Numbered from the stretch's first letter, positions 20,192 to 31,624 are shown. The stretch is 51,151 bases of DNA from Campylobacterota bacterium (GCA_023379705.1 JAMCPS010000012.1:1-51151); one strand, 5' to 3'. The notes: generated by a model from the sequence alone, not told the origin. Numbers and translations are program-made.

Positions 20192-20943
20192 AGAAAAATA
20201 AGCCCTACGACAATTCGATAAATCGCGAACGGAACAAACGTATGGCGGCTAACAAATCCAACAAACAGTTTGACTGTGAAAAATGCAAAGATAAAAGCTG
20301 TTATAAAAGCAACGATAAGCATGCTCCAATCATCGACAACCATTTCGTGGCGATGTTTGAGTAAATCGTAGGCAGTTGCTATGATCATTGTAGGAACGGC
20401 AAGTAAAAACGAAAACTCTGCGGCACTTTTACGTTTAAGCCCCAAAAAAAGGCCCCCAATGATAGTGGCACCTGAACGGCTTGTCCCGGGAACCATTGAG
20501 ATACTTTGAAACAATCCAATCATAAAAGCTTCTTTATAGGAAAGTTCGTCAAGGTCTTTACCTGCATCGATGGCTATGTTGCGTCGAAAATATTCAACGG
20601 CTAAAAAAACCAATCCTCCAGCAATGAGCATAAAACTGACCGTTTCAACTCCAAATAGGGCTTTGATGTGTTTGTAGAATAACAATCCTAGAACACCGGT
20701 AGGGACAAAAGCCACGATGAGTTTGATCCATAGAGTTTTATCCTGCATCAAATGTTTGGCATACAAGAATAAAACAGCAAGAATGCTCCCCAATTGGATC
20801 GCCACTTCAAACGCTTTATGGGCATCGGTTTGTTCAATCCCCAGCAATTGAGAAGCCAAGATGAGGTGACCCGTAGAGGAGACAGGTAAGAATTCGGTTA
20901 CACCCTCTAGCGCACCAAGAAGAATCGAATCAAATAAGGTCAT
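20164..20943 (-). CDS. uppP: Undecaprenyl-diphosphatase
   Basis: LLGALEGVTEFLPVSSTGHLIL, SMVPGTSRSGATIIGGLFLGLKRKSAAEFSFLLAVP. Confidence 0.95.
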   Translation of the reverse strand: MTLFDSILLGALEGVTEFLPVSSTGHLILASQLLGIEQTDAHKAFEVAIQLGSILAVLFLYAKHLMQDKTLWIKLIVAFVPTGVLGLLFYKHIKALFGVETVSFMLIAGGLVFLAVEYFRRNIAIDAGKDLDELSYKEAFMIGLFQSISMVPGTSRSGATIIGGLFLGLKRKSAAEFSFLLAVPTMIIATAYDLLKHRHEMVVDDWSMLIVAFITAFIFAFFTVKLFVGFVSRHTFVPFAIYRIVVGLIFLYIIGSLPA

Positions 20944-21068
20944 GAACAGCTCTTTTTTTAGCGCTATTCTAACATACTAATGGCAATCTTAAAGGAGTAC
21001 TAACCTGTCATTTGTTATAATTCGCACAATTTCTTATAAATTTTTACTCCTAAATAACAAGGACAACA

Positions 21069-22175
21069 ATGCTACTCTTTACCCCAGGACCTACTCCCGT
21101 ACCTGAATCCGTACGTATCGCGATGGCGGGGGAAACACTGCACCATCGCACTCCAGAGTTTGAAGCCATTTTTGAGCGCACTCGTGCTTTGTTGTTTGAA
21201 CTTTTTGGAATGTCAGAGGTGCTTATGCTCGCATCTTCAGGAACAGGTGCGATGGAAGCCGCAGTGACTAATCTGACACATTCTAAACTTCTTTCGATCA
21301 ATTCTGGAAAATTCGGTGAACGTTTTGGAAAGATCGCAGCGGCATATGGACTTGCTAATATCGAGATCAAGCACGAATGGGACACAGCGGCGAGTGTAGC
21401 AGAAGTGCAAACAGCACTCAAGGCACATCCGGATATTGATGCCATCGCTATTCAAATCTGTGAATCTGCAGGGGGGCTTCGCCATAACGCCGAAGCGATT
21501 GCGGCTGCGGTAAAAGCACATAACCCTTCTATTATGGTTATTGCTGATGGGATTACGGCTGTGGGTGTTGAAAAAATTGATGTAAGCAATATCGATTGTC
21601 TGATTTCAGGAAGCCAAAAAGCGTTGATGCTTCCTCCTGGACTTGCAATTATGGGTCTCTCTGCTGAAGCAATCACAAAGATCGGCAAAGGAAAAGGGTA
21701 TTATTTTAACCTTGCCACAGAGATTAAAAATCAGCAAAAAAATACAACGGCATGGACAGCGGCAACAACCTTAATTATCGGTTTGGAAAGCGTTCTTAAC
21801 CGTATCAAGGCAGAGGGCGGATTAGAGAAGCTGTACGATGAGACGGCACGTCGCGCACGGGCAACACGTGAAGCGCTGGTGGCAATCGGATTGCATATTT
21901 ATCCTACTACCCCTGCAGATTCGATGACAACCATCGATGATGAGCAAGCCCCAAAAATACGTTCCATGCTCAAAAAAGAGTTTGAGATCAATATGGCAGG
22001 CGGTCAGGATCACATCAAAGATTTGATTTTCCGTATCAATCACATGGGGCTTATCCCTGCTTATGAAGCGGCATGGGTAGTGAACAGTATTGAGTTGGCT
22101 CTTGAAAAACTCGGACGTAGAGCGTTTGACGGTACGGCTAATAAAGTATTTAGTACCGTTTATTTCGGGCAGTAA
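21069..22175 (+). CDS. Class V PLP-dependent aminotransferase (serine-glyoxylate/alanine-glyoxylate type)
   Basis: LLFTPGPTPVPESVRIAMAG..HHRTPEFEAIF, SSGTGAMEAAV, ISGSQKALMLPPGLA (lysine). Confidence 0.9.
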   Translation: MLLFTPGPTPVPESVRIAMAGETLHHRTPEFEAIFERTRALLFELFGMSEVLMLASSGTGAMEAAVTNLTHSKLLSINSGKFGERFGKIAAAYGLANIEIKHEWDTAASVAEVQTALKAHPDIDAIAIQICESAGGLRHNAEAIAAAVKAHNPSIMVIADGITAVGVEKIDVSNIDCLISGSQKALMLPPGLAIMGLSAEAITKIGKGKGYYFNLATEIKNQQKNTTAWTAATTLIIGLESVLNRIKAEGGLEKLYDETARRARATREALVAIGLHIYPTTPADSMTTIDDEQAPKIRSMLKKEFEINMAGGQDHIKDLIFRINHMGLIPAYEAAWVVNSIELALEKLGRRAFDGTANKVFSTVYFGQ

Positions 22176-22178
22176 CGT

Positions 22179-23024
22179 ATGATTTTTGAACATGAAATTC
22201 CTGAGGGTTCACGGCTCTATTTTGCAGGTACAGCGAAAACCAAACGTCTGATCGAATCAAAAGCCAGCACTTTACTGAGTGCGGCAGGATTTGAAGAAAT
22301 TGTAACCCCACTATTTTCCTATCATCAACATCAAAGTGTGTGTGAGGAGCGTGAGCTGATCCGTATCGGCGATGTTGAAAACCATGCGATGAGTTTACGT
22401 GCGGATTCGACAATAGATGTTGTTCGAATACTCAAAAAGCGACTGGGGACAAATACCACGCATAAAAAATGGTTTTACATTCAGCCTGTATATCGTTTTC
22501 CCTCAACCGAACAGTATCAAGTAGGGGCAGAGATTATTGATGAATGCAATTTGGCGGTTGTTTTAAATGAAGCAACGGCAATTTTAGATGCTTTGGAAAT
22601 TGAGCCGTTACTTCAGATTTCAAACATTAACATCCCTCGGATTCTCTCGGAGATGTTGGATTTACCCCTGGATGATTTTCGGCACGTGAATATCGAAAAA
22701 TTTTTAGCACTTAACATAGAGTGGCTCACGCAGTTGGTTTATCTTGAAACTGTGGAGCAAATTGAACCTTTATTAGGAATTGCTCCGGATGTCATTCGTG
22801 ATGAATTACTCAAAATTAAAAAGCTATGCACAGGACTGCAATATCCCAATTTTGTAATAGCACCTTTATATTACGCTAAAATGTTGTATTACGATGAACT
22901 TTTTTTTAGAGTGATTGAGAAAAATGAAGTGTACGCTATGGGCGGACGCTACAAAGATGAAGAGACCGTTTCAGTCGGATTCGCAATTTATACAGATGCT
23001 TTGGTCGAAGCATTACATCATTAA
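22179..23024 (+). CDS. hisZ: ATP phosphoribosyltransferase regulatory subunit-like (HisZ; class II tRNA synthetase paralogue)
   Basis: HisRS-like core: SLRADSTIDVVRI, YIQPVYRFPSTEQYQVGAEII; no HisRS C-terminal domain; followed by purA. Confidence 0.75.
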   Translation: MIFEHEIPEGSRLYFAGTAKTKRLIESKASTLLSAAGFEEIVTPLFSYHQHQSVCEERELIRIGDVENHAMSLRADSTIDVVRILKKRLGTNTTHKKWFYIQPVYRFPSTEQYQVGAEIIDECNLAVVLNEATAILDALEIEPLLQISNINIPRILSEMLDLPLDDFRHVNIEKFLALNIEWLTQLVYLETVEQIEPLLGIAPDVIRDELLKIKKLCTGLQYPNFVIAPLYYAKMLYYDELFFRVIEKNEVYAMGGRYKDEETVSVGFAIYTDALVEALHH

Positions 23025-24284
<1,260 letters not shown>

Positions 24285-24316
24285 ACTGAGACTGTAAATC
24301 AAAGGGGAGCGACGCC

Positions 24317-24736
24317 ATGAAATCACGCTACGAACCTTTAGTAAAGCTCAAAAAACAAGCTTTGGATAAAGCCGAACAGCAGCTTATGACTGCAAATACG
24401 GAAGTTACTCTAAGTGATGCTGTCTTGCTTAACGCATATGCGGAACTTTCTTCTTTAAAATCCCCCCTTAATGGTCCCATCGGGGAGCTTTTTCAGGCAC
24501 AAATGATACTTCAGGCACAACACCGTGAAATTCAGGCGTGTCGTTTGCGAGTCGAACGGGCACGTGCTAATCAACATAGTGCACGAGAAGCTTATCGATT
24601 GTCTCGAATAGAATTTGAGAAATTCAATTACCTTGAACTTCAAGAAGTGGAAGCGATGATAGCAAAAGTAAAATATGAAGAGGCGAAGATGCTGGATGAA
24701 ATTGGGACAATGATCTATAAAAAGGAGTTGAATTGA
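24317..24736 (+). CDS. FliJ-like flagellar coiled-coil protein
   Basis: About 139-aa coiled coil starting MKSRYEPLVKLKKQALDKAEQQL, immediately upstream of a MotE-like gene. Confidence 0.6.
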   Translation: MKSRYEPLVKLKKQALDKAEQQLMTANTEVTLSDAVLLNAYAELSSLKSPLNGPIGELFQAQMILQAQHREIQACRLRVERARANQHSAREAYRLSRIEFEKFNYLELQEVEAMIAKVKYEEAKMLDEIGTMIYKKELN

Positions 24737-25266
24737 GATACTTTTTAATAGTGGCATTTTATCTAACAAGTACATTAACAGGCGCCCAAAATACCAAGTC
24801 GTATGAGTGTACTAAAATTTTTGAGTCTCGTAAAAATGAGCTTTTAATTGAATTGGGCCGTATTGATGAAGAGCGGCAATCTCTAGATGCGCTAAAGAGA
24901 GCAACAGAAGATTTATTAAAGAAAAAAGAGTCTGTTGTAAAAGGAAAAGACAGCCGTGTAGATCAAAAGCTGCAAGAAATTGCGGCAAAAGAAGCTTCCA
25001 CTAAAAAAATGCTTGAAGAGAATAAAAAAGTGCTCGAAGAAATCAAGCAGCTAAAATCAGACAAAGTTTCCCAAACCTTTGCAAAAATGAAACCCTCAGC
25101 ATCTGCAGGAATATTGGCACAAATGTCTACTGAGGAAGCTTCATCCATAATGACTACGCTTAACTCAAAAGTAGTAGGACAGATTTTGGCAAAAATGGAC
25201 CCAAAAAAAGGCTCTGAGATAACAGCTGCTTTACGTAAAATCCCCTCAACAGAAGCGAAAAAATAA
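24733..25266 (+). CDS. MotE-like periplasmic coiled-coil protein (MgtE-N-like C-terminal motif)
   Basis: Signal-like N-terminus, coiled coil, then AKMKPSASAGILAQMSTEEASSIMTTLNSKVVGQILAKMDPKKGSEIT. Confidence 0.7.
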   Translation: MRYFLIVAFYLTSTLTGAQNTKSYECTKIFESRKNELLIELGRIDEERQSLDALKRATEDLLKKKESVVKGKDSRVDQKLQEIAAKEASTKKMLEENKKVLEEIKQLKSDKVSQTFAKMKPSASAGILAQMSTEEASSIMTTLNSKVVGQILAKMDPKKGSEITAALRKIPSTEAKK

Positions 25267-25276
25267 GACTAAAGTC

Positions 25277-25298
25277 TCCTCTAAGTCATTTTAGAGGA
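25277..25298. terminator. Hairpin between the motE-like gene and DUF507 (possible terminator/attenuator)
   Basis: tcctctaa-gtcatt-ttagagga, 8-bp stem; tataat follows at ~25308. Confidence 0.4.
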
Positions 25299-25338
25299 CA
25301 TCTAAAGTATAATAAGAAAAAAGAAATAGGGCCGCATA

Positions 25339-25890
25339 ATGAAAGTTTCACTCTCACATATACCCCACATTGCGAGTCGAATCGCCGTAGATCTGAACCG
25401 CAGTGGTCTAGTAACAATGACTCAAGGTTTGGAAGCAGCGGCAAAAGAGGCTGAGAAGATATTGGTTGAGAATGTTAAACGTGAAATGGCGCTTGAAGAA
25501 AAAGTAAATGAAATTGTCAATGCGAATGAAGAACAAATTGATTATTATCTGGCGGATGAGCGTCAACTATTTTTTATGATCAAGAAAAAATTAGCACCTG
25601 ACTTCGACGTTATTTTATCGTATGAAGACAGATATTCAGATATTGCACATAAAATTCTTAATGAACTTTATGAAGAAGATTTGATTAAATACGATGTTAG
25701 TGAAAATCGTGTTAAAAATATCATTTACGATTCAATGACAAAATTCATAGCGGATGCAGGCGAAATTGAATCTGCAGTGTATGAAAAAATTAAAAGCTAT
25801 AAGCGTCGTGTGATTCCGGGTACGGATGAGTATGAAATTTTGTATGAAAAATTCTACAAAGATGAATTGGCTCGAAGAGGACTTTCATAA
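25339..25890 (+). CDS. DUF507 family protein
   Basis: MKVSLSHIPHIASRIAVDLNRSGLV..., highly charged helical protein immediately upstream of carA. Confidence 0.7.
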   Translation: MKVSLSHIPHIASRIAVDLNRSGLVTMTQGLEAAAKEAEKILVENVKREMALEEKVNEIVNANEEQIDYYLADERQLFFMIKKKLAPDFDVILSYEDRYSDIAHKILNELYEEDLIKYDVSENRVKNIIYDSMTKFIADAGEIESAVYEKIKSYKRRVIPGTDEYEILYEKFYKDELARRGLS

Positions 25891-27017
25891 TGCGTGATGT
25901 ATGGATTTATCTAGAAAATGGGACTTACATACAAGCAAAAAGTTTTGGAGCAGATACCACCAATGTTGGGGAAATTGTTTTCAATACATCTTTGACAGGC
26001 TATCAAGAGATTATCTCTGATCCATCGTATGCAGGTCAATTTATTACCTTCACAATGCCTGAAATTGGAAACGTAGGGGTGAATGACGAAGACATGGAAA
26101 GTGCCGCTGCCCATTGTAAAGGGGTCATTGTCCGTCAATACCAAAGCAATTACTCAAACTTCCGTGCTGCAGAAGCGCTGCATACATTTTTAGAAAAACA
26201 CGGCGTGATTGGTATTTGCGATATCGATACCCGTTATTTGACGAAAATGCTTCGGACACAGGGGGCAATGATGATGATTGCTTCTACGAAAGTCAGCGAT
26301 AAAGAGCAGCTTAAAGCACTACTTGAAGCAGCTCCTAGAATTGAAGAAGTTAATTACATAGAAGAGGTAAGTACTAAAACTGCTTACCGACATACCTCAG
26401 GTGTTTACAATCCGGTTACTTTCAAATACAATGAGGTACCAACGGTAAAAGCGAAAATTGCGGCCATTGATTTTGGTGTTAAACGTAATATCCTAAACGA
26501 ACTTGCTCAAGTGGGACTGGAAGTAAATGTATATCCCAACCATTTCAGTGCCGATGACTTGATTGCACAATATGATGCACATACCATTGATGGAGTTTTC
26601 CTATCCAATGGGCCGGGAGATCCATTGGTTCTTAAAAAAGAACAAGATGAGATAAAGAAGCTAATAGCGCACAAAATCCCATTGTTCGGTATTTGTTTAG
26701 GGCACCAATTGTTAAGCATTGCCCATGGGCATGACACACATAAGTTGAAGTTCGGTCATCATGGCGGAAACCATCCGGTTAAAAATGTAAAAACAGGGAT
26801 GGTAGAGATAACAGCCCAAAACCACAATTACAATGTTCCTGAATCGGTACGTGAAATTGCAGAGGTCACGCATGTTAATCTTTTTGACAACACCATCGAG
26901 GGACTGAGTTATAAAACGGGACCTGTTTTCTCAGTTCAACACCATCCGGAAGCCAGTCCAGGCCCAAAAGAGAGCCGTTATATTTTTGAAGATTTTTTAA
27001 AACGGATACAACGATAA
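25890..27017 (+). CDS. carA: Carbamoyl phosphate synthase small subunit
   Basis: FNTSLTGYQEIISDPSYAGQ, FLSNGPGDP, FGICLGHQLLSIA, GGNHPVKN, SVQHHPEASPGP. Confidence 0.96.
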   Translation: MRDVWIYLENGTYIQAKSFGADTTNVGEIVFNTSLTGYQEIISDPSYAGQFITFTMPEIGNVGVNDEDMESAAAHCKGVIVRQYQSNYSNFRAAEALHTFLEKHGVIGICDIDTRYLTKMLRTQGAMMMIASTKVSDKEQLKALLEAAPRIEEVNYIEEVSTKTAYRHTSGVYNPVTFKYNEVPTVKAKIAAIDFGVKRNILNELAQVGLEVNVYPNHFSADDLIAQYDAHTIDGVFLSNGPGDPLVLKKEQDEIKKLIAHKIPLFGICLGHQLLSIAHGHDTHKLKFGHHGGNHPVKNVKTGMVEITAQNHNYNVPESVREIAEVTHVNLFDNTIEGLSYKTGPVFSVQHHPEASPGPKESRYIFEDFLKRIQR

Positions 27018-27031
27018 ATCTTTCCTTCTAC

Positions 27032-27051
27032 GCCGATTGAAGATAATCGGC
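27032..27051 (+). terminator. Hairpin downstream of carA
   Basis: gccgatt-gaagat-aatcggc, 7-bp stem just after the carA stop. Confidence 0.4.
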
Positions 27052-27250
27052 CTCACTGCATTTCATACAATTCTTTTATAAATCTTAAAAATATCACTAA
27101 GTTATCAAAAAGAGTAAAAAAATTAATAATTTAAGATTTATTAAATGATTGTATAGCTATCATTAGAGTGTCTAATAGCCTAGAACTGTTACATTTGTGT
27201 TAATAAATGCAATGGAGCTTTTATGCTTTTGAATTTTAAGGAGGTAATAT

Positions 27251-28732
27251 ATGGAAAATCGTCCATTAGAGTATGACTATACGGTTGCAAAACTGTTTAT
27301 GTACAATGCTATATTTGTCGGTGTTGCTGGTATGCTTGCAGGAGTAGTGTTAGCGTGGCAAATGGCATTTCCACAGTTTAACTACATTTTAGGGATGGAT
27401 TTGGCTGAGTATACAAACTTCGGTCGTTTACGTGCGATTCATACGGATAGTGTTATTTATGGATTTGTCCTAAGTGCAGTATGGTCAGCATGGTACTATA
27501 TCGGGCAACGTGTCTTGAAAGTATCCATGGCGGAATCGAAATTTTTGATGTTTATTGGTAAAGCCCATTTTTGGATTTACATGGCAGCATCGGTTGTTAT
27601 CGTTATAGGATTACAATTGGGGATTACCAGTTCAAAAGAGTATTCAGAGTTTGAATGGCCTATTGATTTGGGTATCGTTGTTGTATGGGTGCTGTGGGGG
27701 ATTAGTATCTTCGGTCTTATCGGGATCCGTCGTGAAAAAACACTCTATATCTCTATTTGGTATTTTATCGCTACGTTTTTGGCGGTTGCGATGCTTCACA
27801 TTTTCAACAATGCTGAAATGCCAACGTTCATTATTTCAGGCGGGATAGGGAATTGGTACCATTCGGTTTCCCTGTATGCAGGGACAAATGACGCTCTGGT
27901 ACAGTGGTGGTTTGGACACAATGCGGTAGCATTTGTTTTGACAACACCTATTGTTGCCATGAGTTACTATTTCTTACCTAAAGAATCTGGACAAGCCGTT
28001 TATTCATATAAAATGTCTTTACTTGGGTTTTGGGGCTTGATGTTTGTTTACATTTGGGCTGGCGGACATCACTTGCTGTTTTCCACAGTTCCTGACTGGA
28101 TGCAAACGATGGGTTCTGTATTCTCGGTTGTACTTATTCTTCCATCGTGGGGTTCTGCGATTAATATGATGTTAACCATGAAGGGTGAATGGCAGCAGGT
28201 TGCGGCAAGTCCATTGATTAAATTTATGGTAATGGCAACGACATTCTATATGTTCTCAACTCTTGAAGGTCCGATCCAAGCGATCAAATCGGTTAATGCC
28301 TTGGCGCACTTTACGGATTGGATCATCGGTCACGTGCATGACGGTGCCCTTGGTTGGGTTGGATTTATGGTTATAGGCGCATTGTTTCACATGGCACCTC
28401 GTATGTTTAAACGTGAAATTTATTCAAAATCGTTGATGAATACTCAGTTTTGGATTCAAACACTTGGGGTTATTTTGTATTTCACATCCATGTGGATTGC
28501 AGGTATTACTCAAGGGATGATGTGGCGTGCATACGATGAATTCGGTAATTTGGCATATTCATTTATCGATTCCGTAGTTGCATTACACCCATATTATATT
28601 ATTCGTGCAGTAGGTGGTACTTTGTACCTAATCGGTATGTTTATGTTTGCGTACAATATGTACAAAACAATGACAAGCTCTCGTGTGGTTGAAGAAAATG
28701 AACTTCAAAACGCAACGCCTATGGGCGCATAA
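27251..28732 (+). CDS. ccoN: cbb3-type cytochrome c oxidase subunit I
   Basis: DLAEYTNFGRLRAIHTDSVIYGF, WWFGHNAVAFVLTTPIVAMSYYFLPK, WAGGHHLLFSTVPDW; strong SD aaggaggt upstream. Confidence 0.97.
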   Translation: MENRPLEYDYTVAKLFMYNAIFVGVAGMLAGVVLAWQMAFPQFNYILGMDLAEYTNFGRLRAIHTDSVIYGFVLSAVWSAWYYIGQRVLKVSMAESKFLMFIGKAHFWIYMAASVVIVIGLQLGITSSKEYSEFEWPIDLGIVVVWVLWGISIFGLIGIRREKTLYISIWYFIATFLAVAMLHIFNNAEMPTFIISGGIGNWYHSVSLYAGTNDALVQWWFGHNAVAFVLTTPIVAMSYYFLPKESGQAVYSYKMSLLGFWGLMFVYIWAGGHHLLFSTVPDWMQTMGSVFSVVLILPSWGSAINMMLTMKGEWQQVAASPLIKFMVMATTFYMFSTLEGPIQAIKSVNALAHFTDWIIGHVHDGALGWVGFMVIGALFHMAPRMFKREIYSKSLMNTQFWIQTLGVILYFTSMWIAGITQGMMWRAYDEFGNLAYSFIDSVVALHPYYIIRAVGGTLYLIGMFMFAYNMYKTMTSSRVVEENELQNATPMGA

Positions 28733-28746
28733 TTAAGGAGGGGAAA

Positions 28747-29439
28747 ATGTTTCACTGGTTAGAGAAAAACCCGTTCTTTTTTGCGGTTGCTGTCTTTGTT
28801 GTTATCGCGTTTGCGGGTCTCGTTGAGATCCTGCCAAACTTTGCGCAAGCATCTCGCCCGATTGTCGGCGCGAAGCCTTATTCTACGCTTGAGCTTACGG
28901 GTCGTCTTGTGTACATAAAAAATAACTGTAATGGATGTCATTCACAGTTAATTCGTCCATTTAAGTCGGAAACAGATCGTTATGGTAGTTATTCAAAGAG
29001 TGGTGAATATGCATATGATCGTCCATTCTTATGGGGATCAAAACGCACAGGCCCTGATTTGATGCGCGTAGGAAACTATCGTACAACCGATTGGCATGAG
29101 AACCATATGAGAGATCCAGAAGAAGTTGTTCCAGGATCAATTATGCCTAAATATCCTTGGTTGTTTAAGAACATTGCAGACGTTGATACAGCGTACGCAG
29201 AGCAATTAACGATCAAGCAATTGTTTGCGGTTCCATACAACAAGCCGCTTCCAACGGCAGATGGCTCTACGCAAACTGTAGCACTGGCTGACTCTTTAGA
29301 TGGGGCTCATGCTTCTGCTCTTGAAGAAGCAAAAGTAGTGGTAGCAGATATGAAAGATCAAGCAGTTAAAGATGCAGTTGCGGCAGGAAAAATTCCTGAA
29401 ATAGTTGCTTTGATCGCTTATCTTAACCGATTGAAATAA
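28747..29439 (+). CDS. ccoO: cbb3-type cytochrome c oxidase subunit II (monohaem c)
   Basis: YIKNNCNGCHSQLIRPFKSETDRYGSYSKSGEYAYDRPFLWGSKRTGPDL. Confidence 0.97.
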   Translation: MFHWLEKNPFFFAVAVFVVIAFAGLVEILPNFAQASRPIVGAKPYSTLELTGRLVYIKNNCNGCHSQLIRPFKSETDRYGSYSKSGEYAYDRPFLWGSKRTGPDLMRVGNYRTTDWHENHMRDPEEVVPGSIMPKYPWLFKNIADVDTAYAEQLTIKQLFAVPYNKPLPTADGSTQTVALADSLDGAHASALEEAKVVVADMKDQAVKDAVAAGKIPEIVALIAYLNRLK

Positions 29440-29442
29440 GGG

Positions 29443-29661
29443 GTGAGCGTGGATATTGCAACTCTTCAAGCTTACGGATTCTTTATTCTAACTGCCATTT
29501 TGGTGGCGGTTTTGTATGGTTATATTTATCATCTGTACAGTGACCAAAAAAAAGGAACGAGAGATTATGAAAAGTACAGCAATTTAGTGCTCCATGATGA
29601 GATCAGCGATCAACCGGTCGAAAAGATCTCAAAAAACGATGATATAAAACAGGAGGCATAA
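29443..29661 (+). CDS. ccoQ: cbb3-type oxidase small subunit (CcoQ/FixQ)
   Basis: 72-aa single-TM protein between ccoO and ccoP (LYGYIYHLYSDQKKGTRDYEKYSNLVL). Confidence 0.85.
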   Translation: MSVDIATLQAYGFFILTAILVAVLYGYIYHLYSDQKKGTRDYEKYSNLVLHDEISDQPVEKISKNDDIKQEA

Positions 29662-30582
29662 ATGAATAAGACTATACTTGCCGCTATTGCATTCTTACTG
29701 TTAATGGCTGGTGCTACCTATCTTGCTGTCGGTGGTGCCGGCGGTATGGGTGGAGAAGGCGATTGGGTTAATAAACTGGCCATTTCAGGTGCAGTAGCAC
29801 TGTTCGTTATAACTACTGTTGTGGTTGTAAAATTTGTAAAGCAGATGCAAAATGACACTGCGAGTGGAAAACTTGCAGATGAGAATTGGGATGGCATCGG
29901 CGAATACAAAAATGAAGCACCATTTGGTTACTCAGTTATTTATTTTGGATTGGTCGTTTGGGCGATTTGGTATATGTTAGCAGGGTACCCACTGGGCAGT
30001 TATTCACAAATTGGTGAATACAACAAAGAAGTTACTTCTCATGATAAAAAGTTTGAAGCAAAATATGCAGAAAAAGTAAAAGACCCTGAATATCTAAAAG
30101 AGATGGGTGAATCGGCATTTAACTCTAACTGTGCAGCATGCCATGGTCTTCAAGCCGACGGTATGGATGGAAAAGCATCGGATCTGCATGAGCGTATTAG
30201 TGCTGAATCGGTCAAGTATGTGATTAACAATGGCGGCAATTACATGAAAACCAGTTTCCCTGGTGGAATGCCACCAATGTTGTTGCAAGATCCTGCACAA
30301 ATCGATGCAGTTTCCAACTATGTTGCAAATGGATTTAAAGCTGATGATGCAGCAGGTAAAGCAGCATTTGCAGCAGGTACCTGTAATACGTGTCATGGTG
30401 AAAATGGTGAAGGTATGCCAATGGTTGCTCCAAAACTTAACGCAATGGATGCTGATATGGTTGCGTCCGTATTAAAAGACGGTAAAAAAGGTGCAATCGG
30501 TGCAATGCCGGCATTTAACAATCTTACAGACATACAAATAAAAGCGATTGGTGCATACGTATCAAGCTTGAGTCAAAAATAA
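29662..30582 (+). CDS. ccoP: cbb3-type cytochrome c oxidase subunit III (dihaem c)
   Basis: Two CXXCH motifs (CAACH, CNTCH); DWVNK..NWDGIGEYKNEAP. Confidence 0.96.
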   Translation: MNKTILAAIAFLLLMAGATYLAVGGAGGMGGEGDWVNKLAISGAVALFVITTVVVVKFVKQMQNDTASGKLADENWDGIGEYKNEAPFGYSVIYFGLVVWAIWYMLAGYPLGSYSQIGEYNKEVTSHDKKFEAKYAEKVKDPEYLKEMGESAFNSNCAACHGLQADGMDGKASDLHERISAESVKYVINNGGNYMKTSFPGGMPPMLLQDPAQIDAVSNYVANGFKADDAAGKAAFAAGTCNTCHGENGEGMPMVAPKLNAMDADMVASVLKDGKKGAIGAMPAFNNLTDIQIKAIGAYVSSLSQK

Positions 30583-30592
30583 GGAGCTAATA

Positions 30593-30811
30593 ATGGAAAA
30601 TCGTAGCATCTTTGCATTAGACGGGATCACTGGAATGCTCATTGCGGTCGTTTTGTTGCTCTCGATTGTAGCGGTATTAACGGTTACATCAATCTTTACT
30701 CAACAAAAGAATGCAAGCAATTTTTATAAAATTGATAACGAAAAAGAAATCAAAATGTTCAGTGCCCAAAACGCTAAACATATGGTTGATGTTAAGCAAG
30801 GAGATAAATAA
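30593..30811 (+). CDS. DUF4006-like single-TM protein of the cco operon
   Basis: MENRSIFALDGITGMLIAVVLLLSIVAVLTVTSIFTQQKNASNFYKIDNEKEIKMF. Confidence 0.7.
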   Translation: MENRSIFALDGITGMLIAVVLLLSIVAVLTVTSIFTQQKNASNFYKIDNEKEIKMFSAQNAKHMVDVKQGDK

Positions 30812-30912
30812 TGTCAAATATCATGGGTAAACTTATTACTGTGGCCTTGATCATTTCAGCTATCGTTACATTGTATGCTGTTTTAACTCCTAACCATTTA
30901 TTTGTTGGATAA
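30811..30912 (+). CDS. 33-aa single-TM peptide in the cco operon (absent from the ORF track)
   Basis: atgtcaaat...ggataa encodes MSNIMGKLITVALIISAIVTLYAVLTPNHLFVG*; preceded by aaggag and overlapping both neighbours. Confidence 0.65.
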   Translation: MSNIMGKLITVALIISAIVTLYAVLTPNHLFVG

Positions 30913-31621
30913 GGGACAGCGGTTGTTATTCTCACGAGGGCTTGCGGCCCTCACCTTTTGGTTATTCTTTCTTTGCGTCCCACTTCAAGCAGAATTTTTA
31001 TACAAAGATGATGTTGTTAAGAATCCGAATTTTACAAAACAAATAGAGACAGTAGGTTCTGAGCTCAAGGCAAAGACCGGGGTTTCTCTTTATTTGGTTA
31101 TGGTTCGTGATTTGGAAAACAATCAGTCAATCAGTGATTTGGAAAAACAAATTAGTGCACAGACCGATGGGCCTACGGTCATCATGACGTTTGTTGAATT
31201 GCAAAAACAAGTTGATATTTTGGCACGTCCAACGTCTTTATATAAAGATTTTAACAAGGCACAGATCCTTAACCCGAATGCGACTTTTATTGGGGCAGTT
31301 GTGAGCAGTATATTGTTTGCACGAAGTTATGATGATGCAAAAGAGTTGTTGTCAAACAGTGGTGGAACAGTTTTGCCCATTTTAGCTGAGCGTGCAAAGG
31401 GCGAAGACATCGTTAAAAAATATGCGGTCGGAATGTTTAATGGCTATTCAGATACTGCGGAACAAATTGCGGCTTCGAGAGGTCAAACATTGAGTACCTC
31501 TGCGGGAAGCGAGAGTCAGACATTTATTGATATTTTGCGAGCAATATTTTATGGTACGATATTATTTGCATTAGGAAGATATGTTTGGGGTCGTTATTTT
31601 AAAAAAAAGAGAGCAGAGTAA
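30902..31621 (+). CDS. Secreted/membrane protein with TPM-like domain in the cco operon
   Basis: Signal-like N-terminus, ELKAKTGVSLYLVMVRDLENNQSI..., C-terminal TM FIDILRAIFYGTILFALGRYVWGRYFKKKRAE. Confidence 0.5.
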   Translation: MLDKGQRLLFSRGLAALTFWLFFLCVPLQAEFLYKDDVVKNPNFTKQIETVGSELKAKTGVSLYLVMVRDLENNQSISDLEKQISAQTDGPTVIMTFVELQKQVDILARPTSLYKDFNKAQILNPNATFIGAVVSSILFARSYDDAKELLSNSGGTVLPILAERAKGEDIVKKYAVGMFNGYSDTAEQIAASRGQTLSTSAGSESQTFIDILRAIFYGTILFALGRYVWGRYFKKKRAE

Positions 31622-31624
31622 AAC

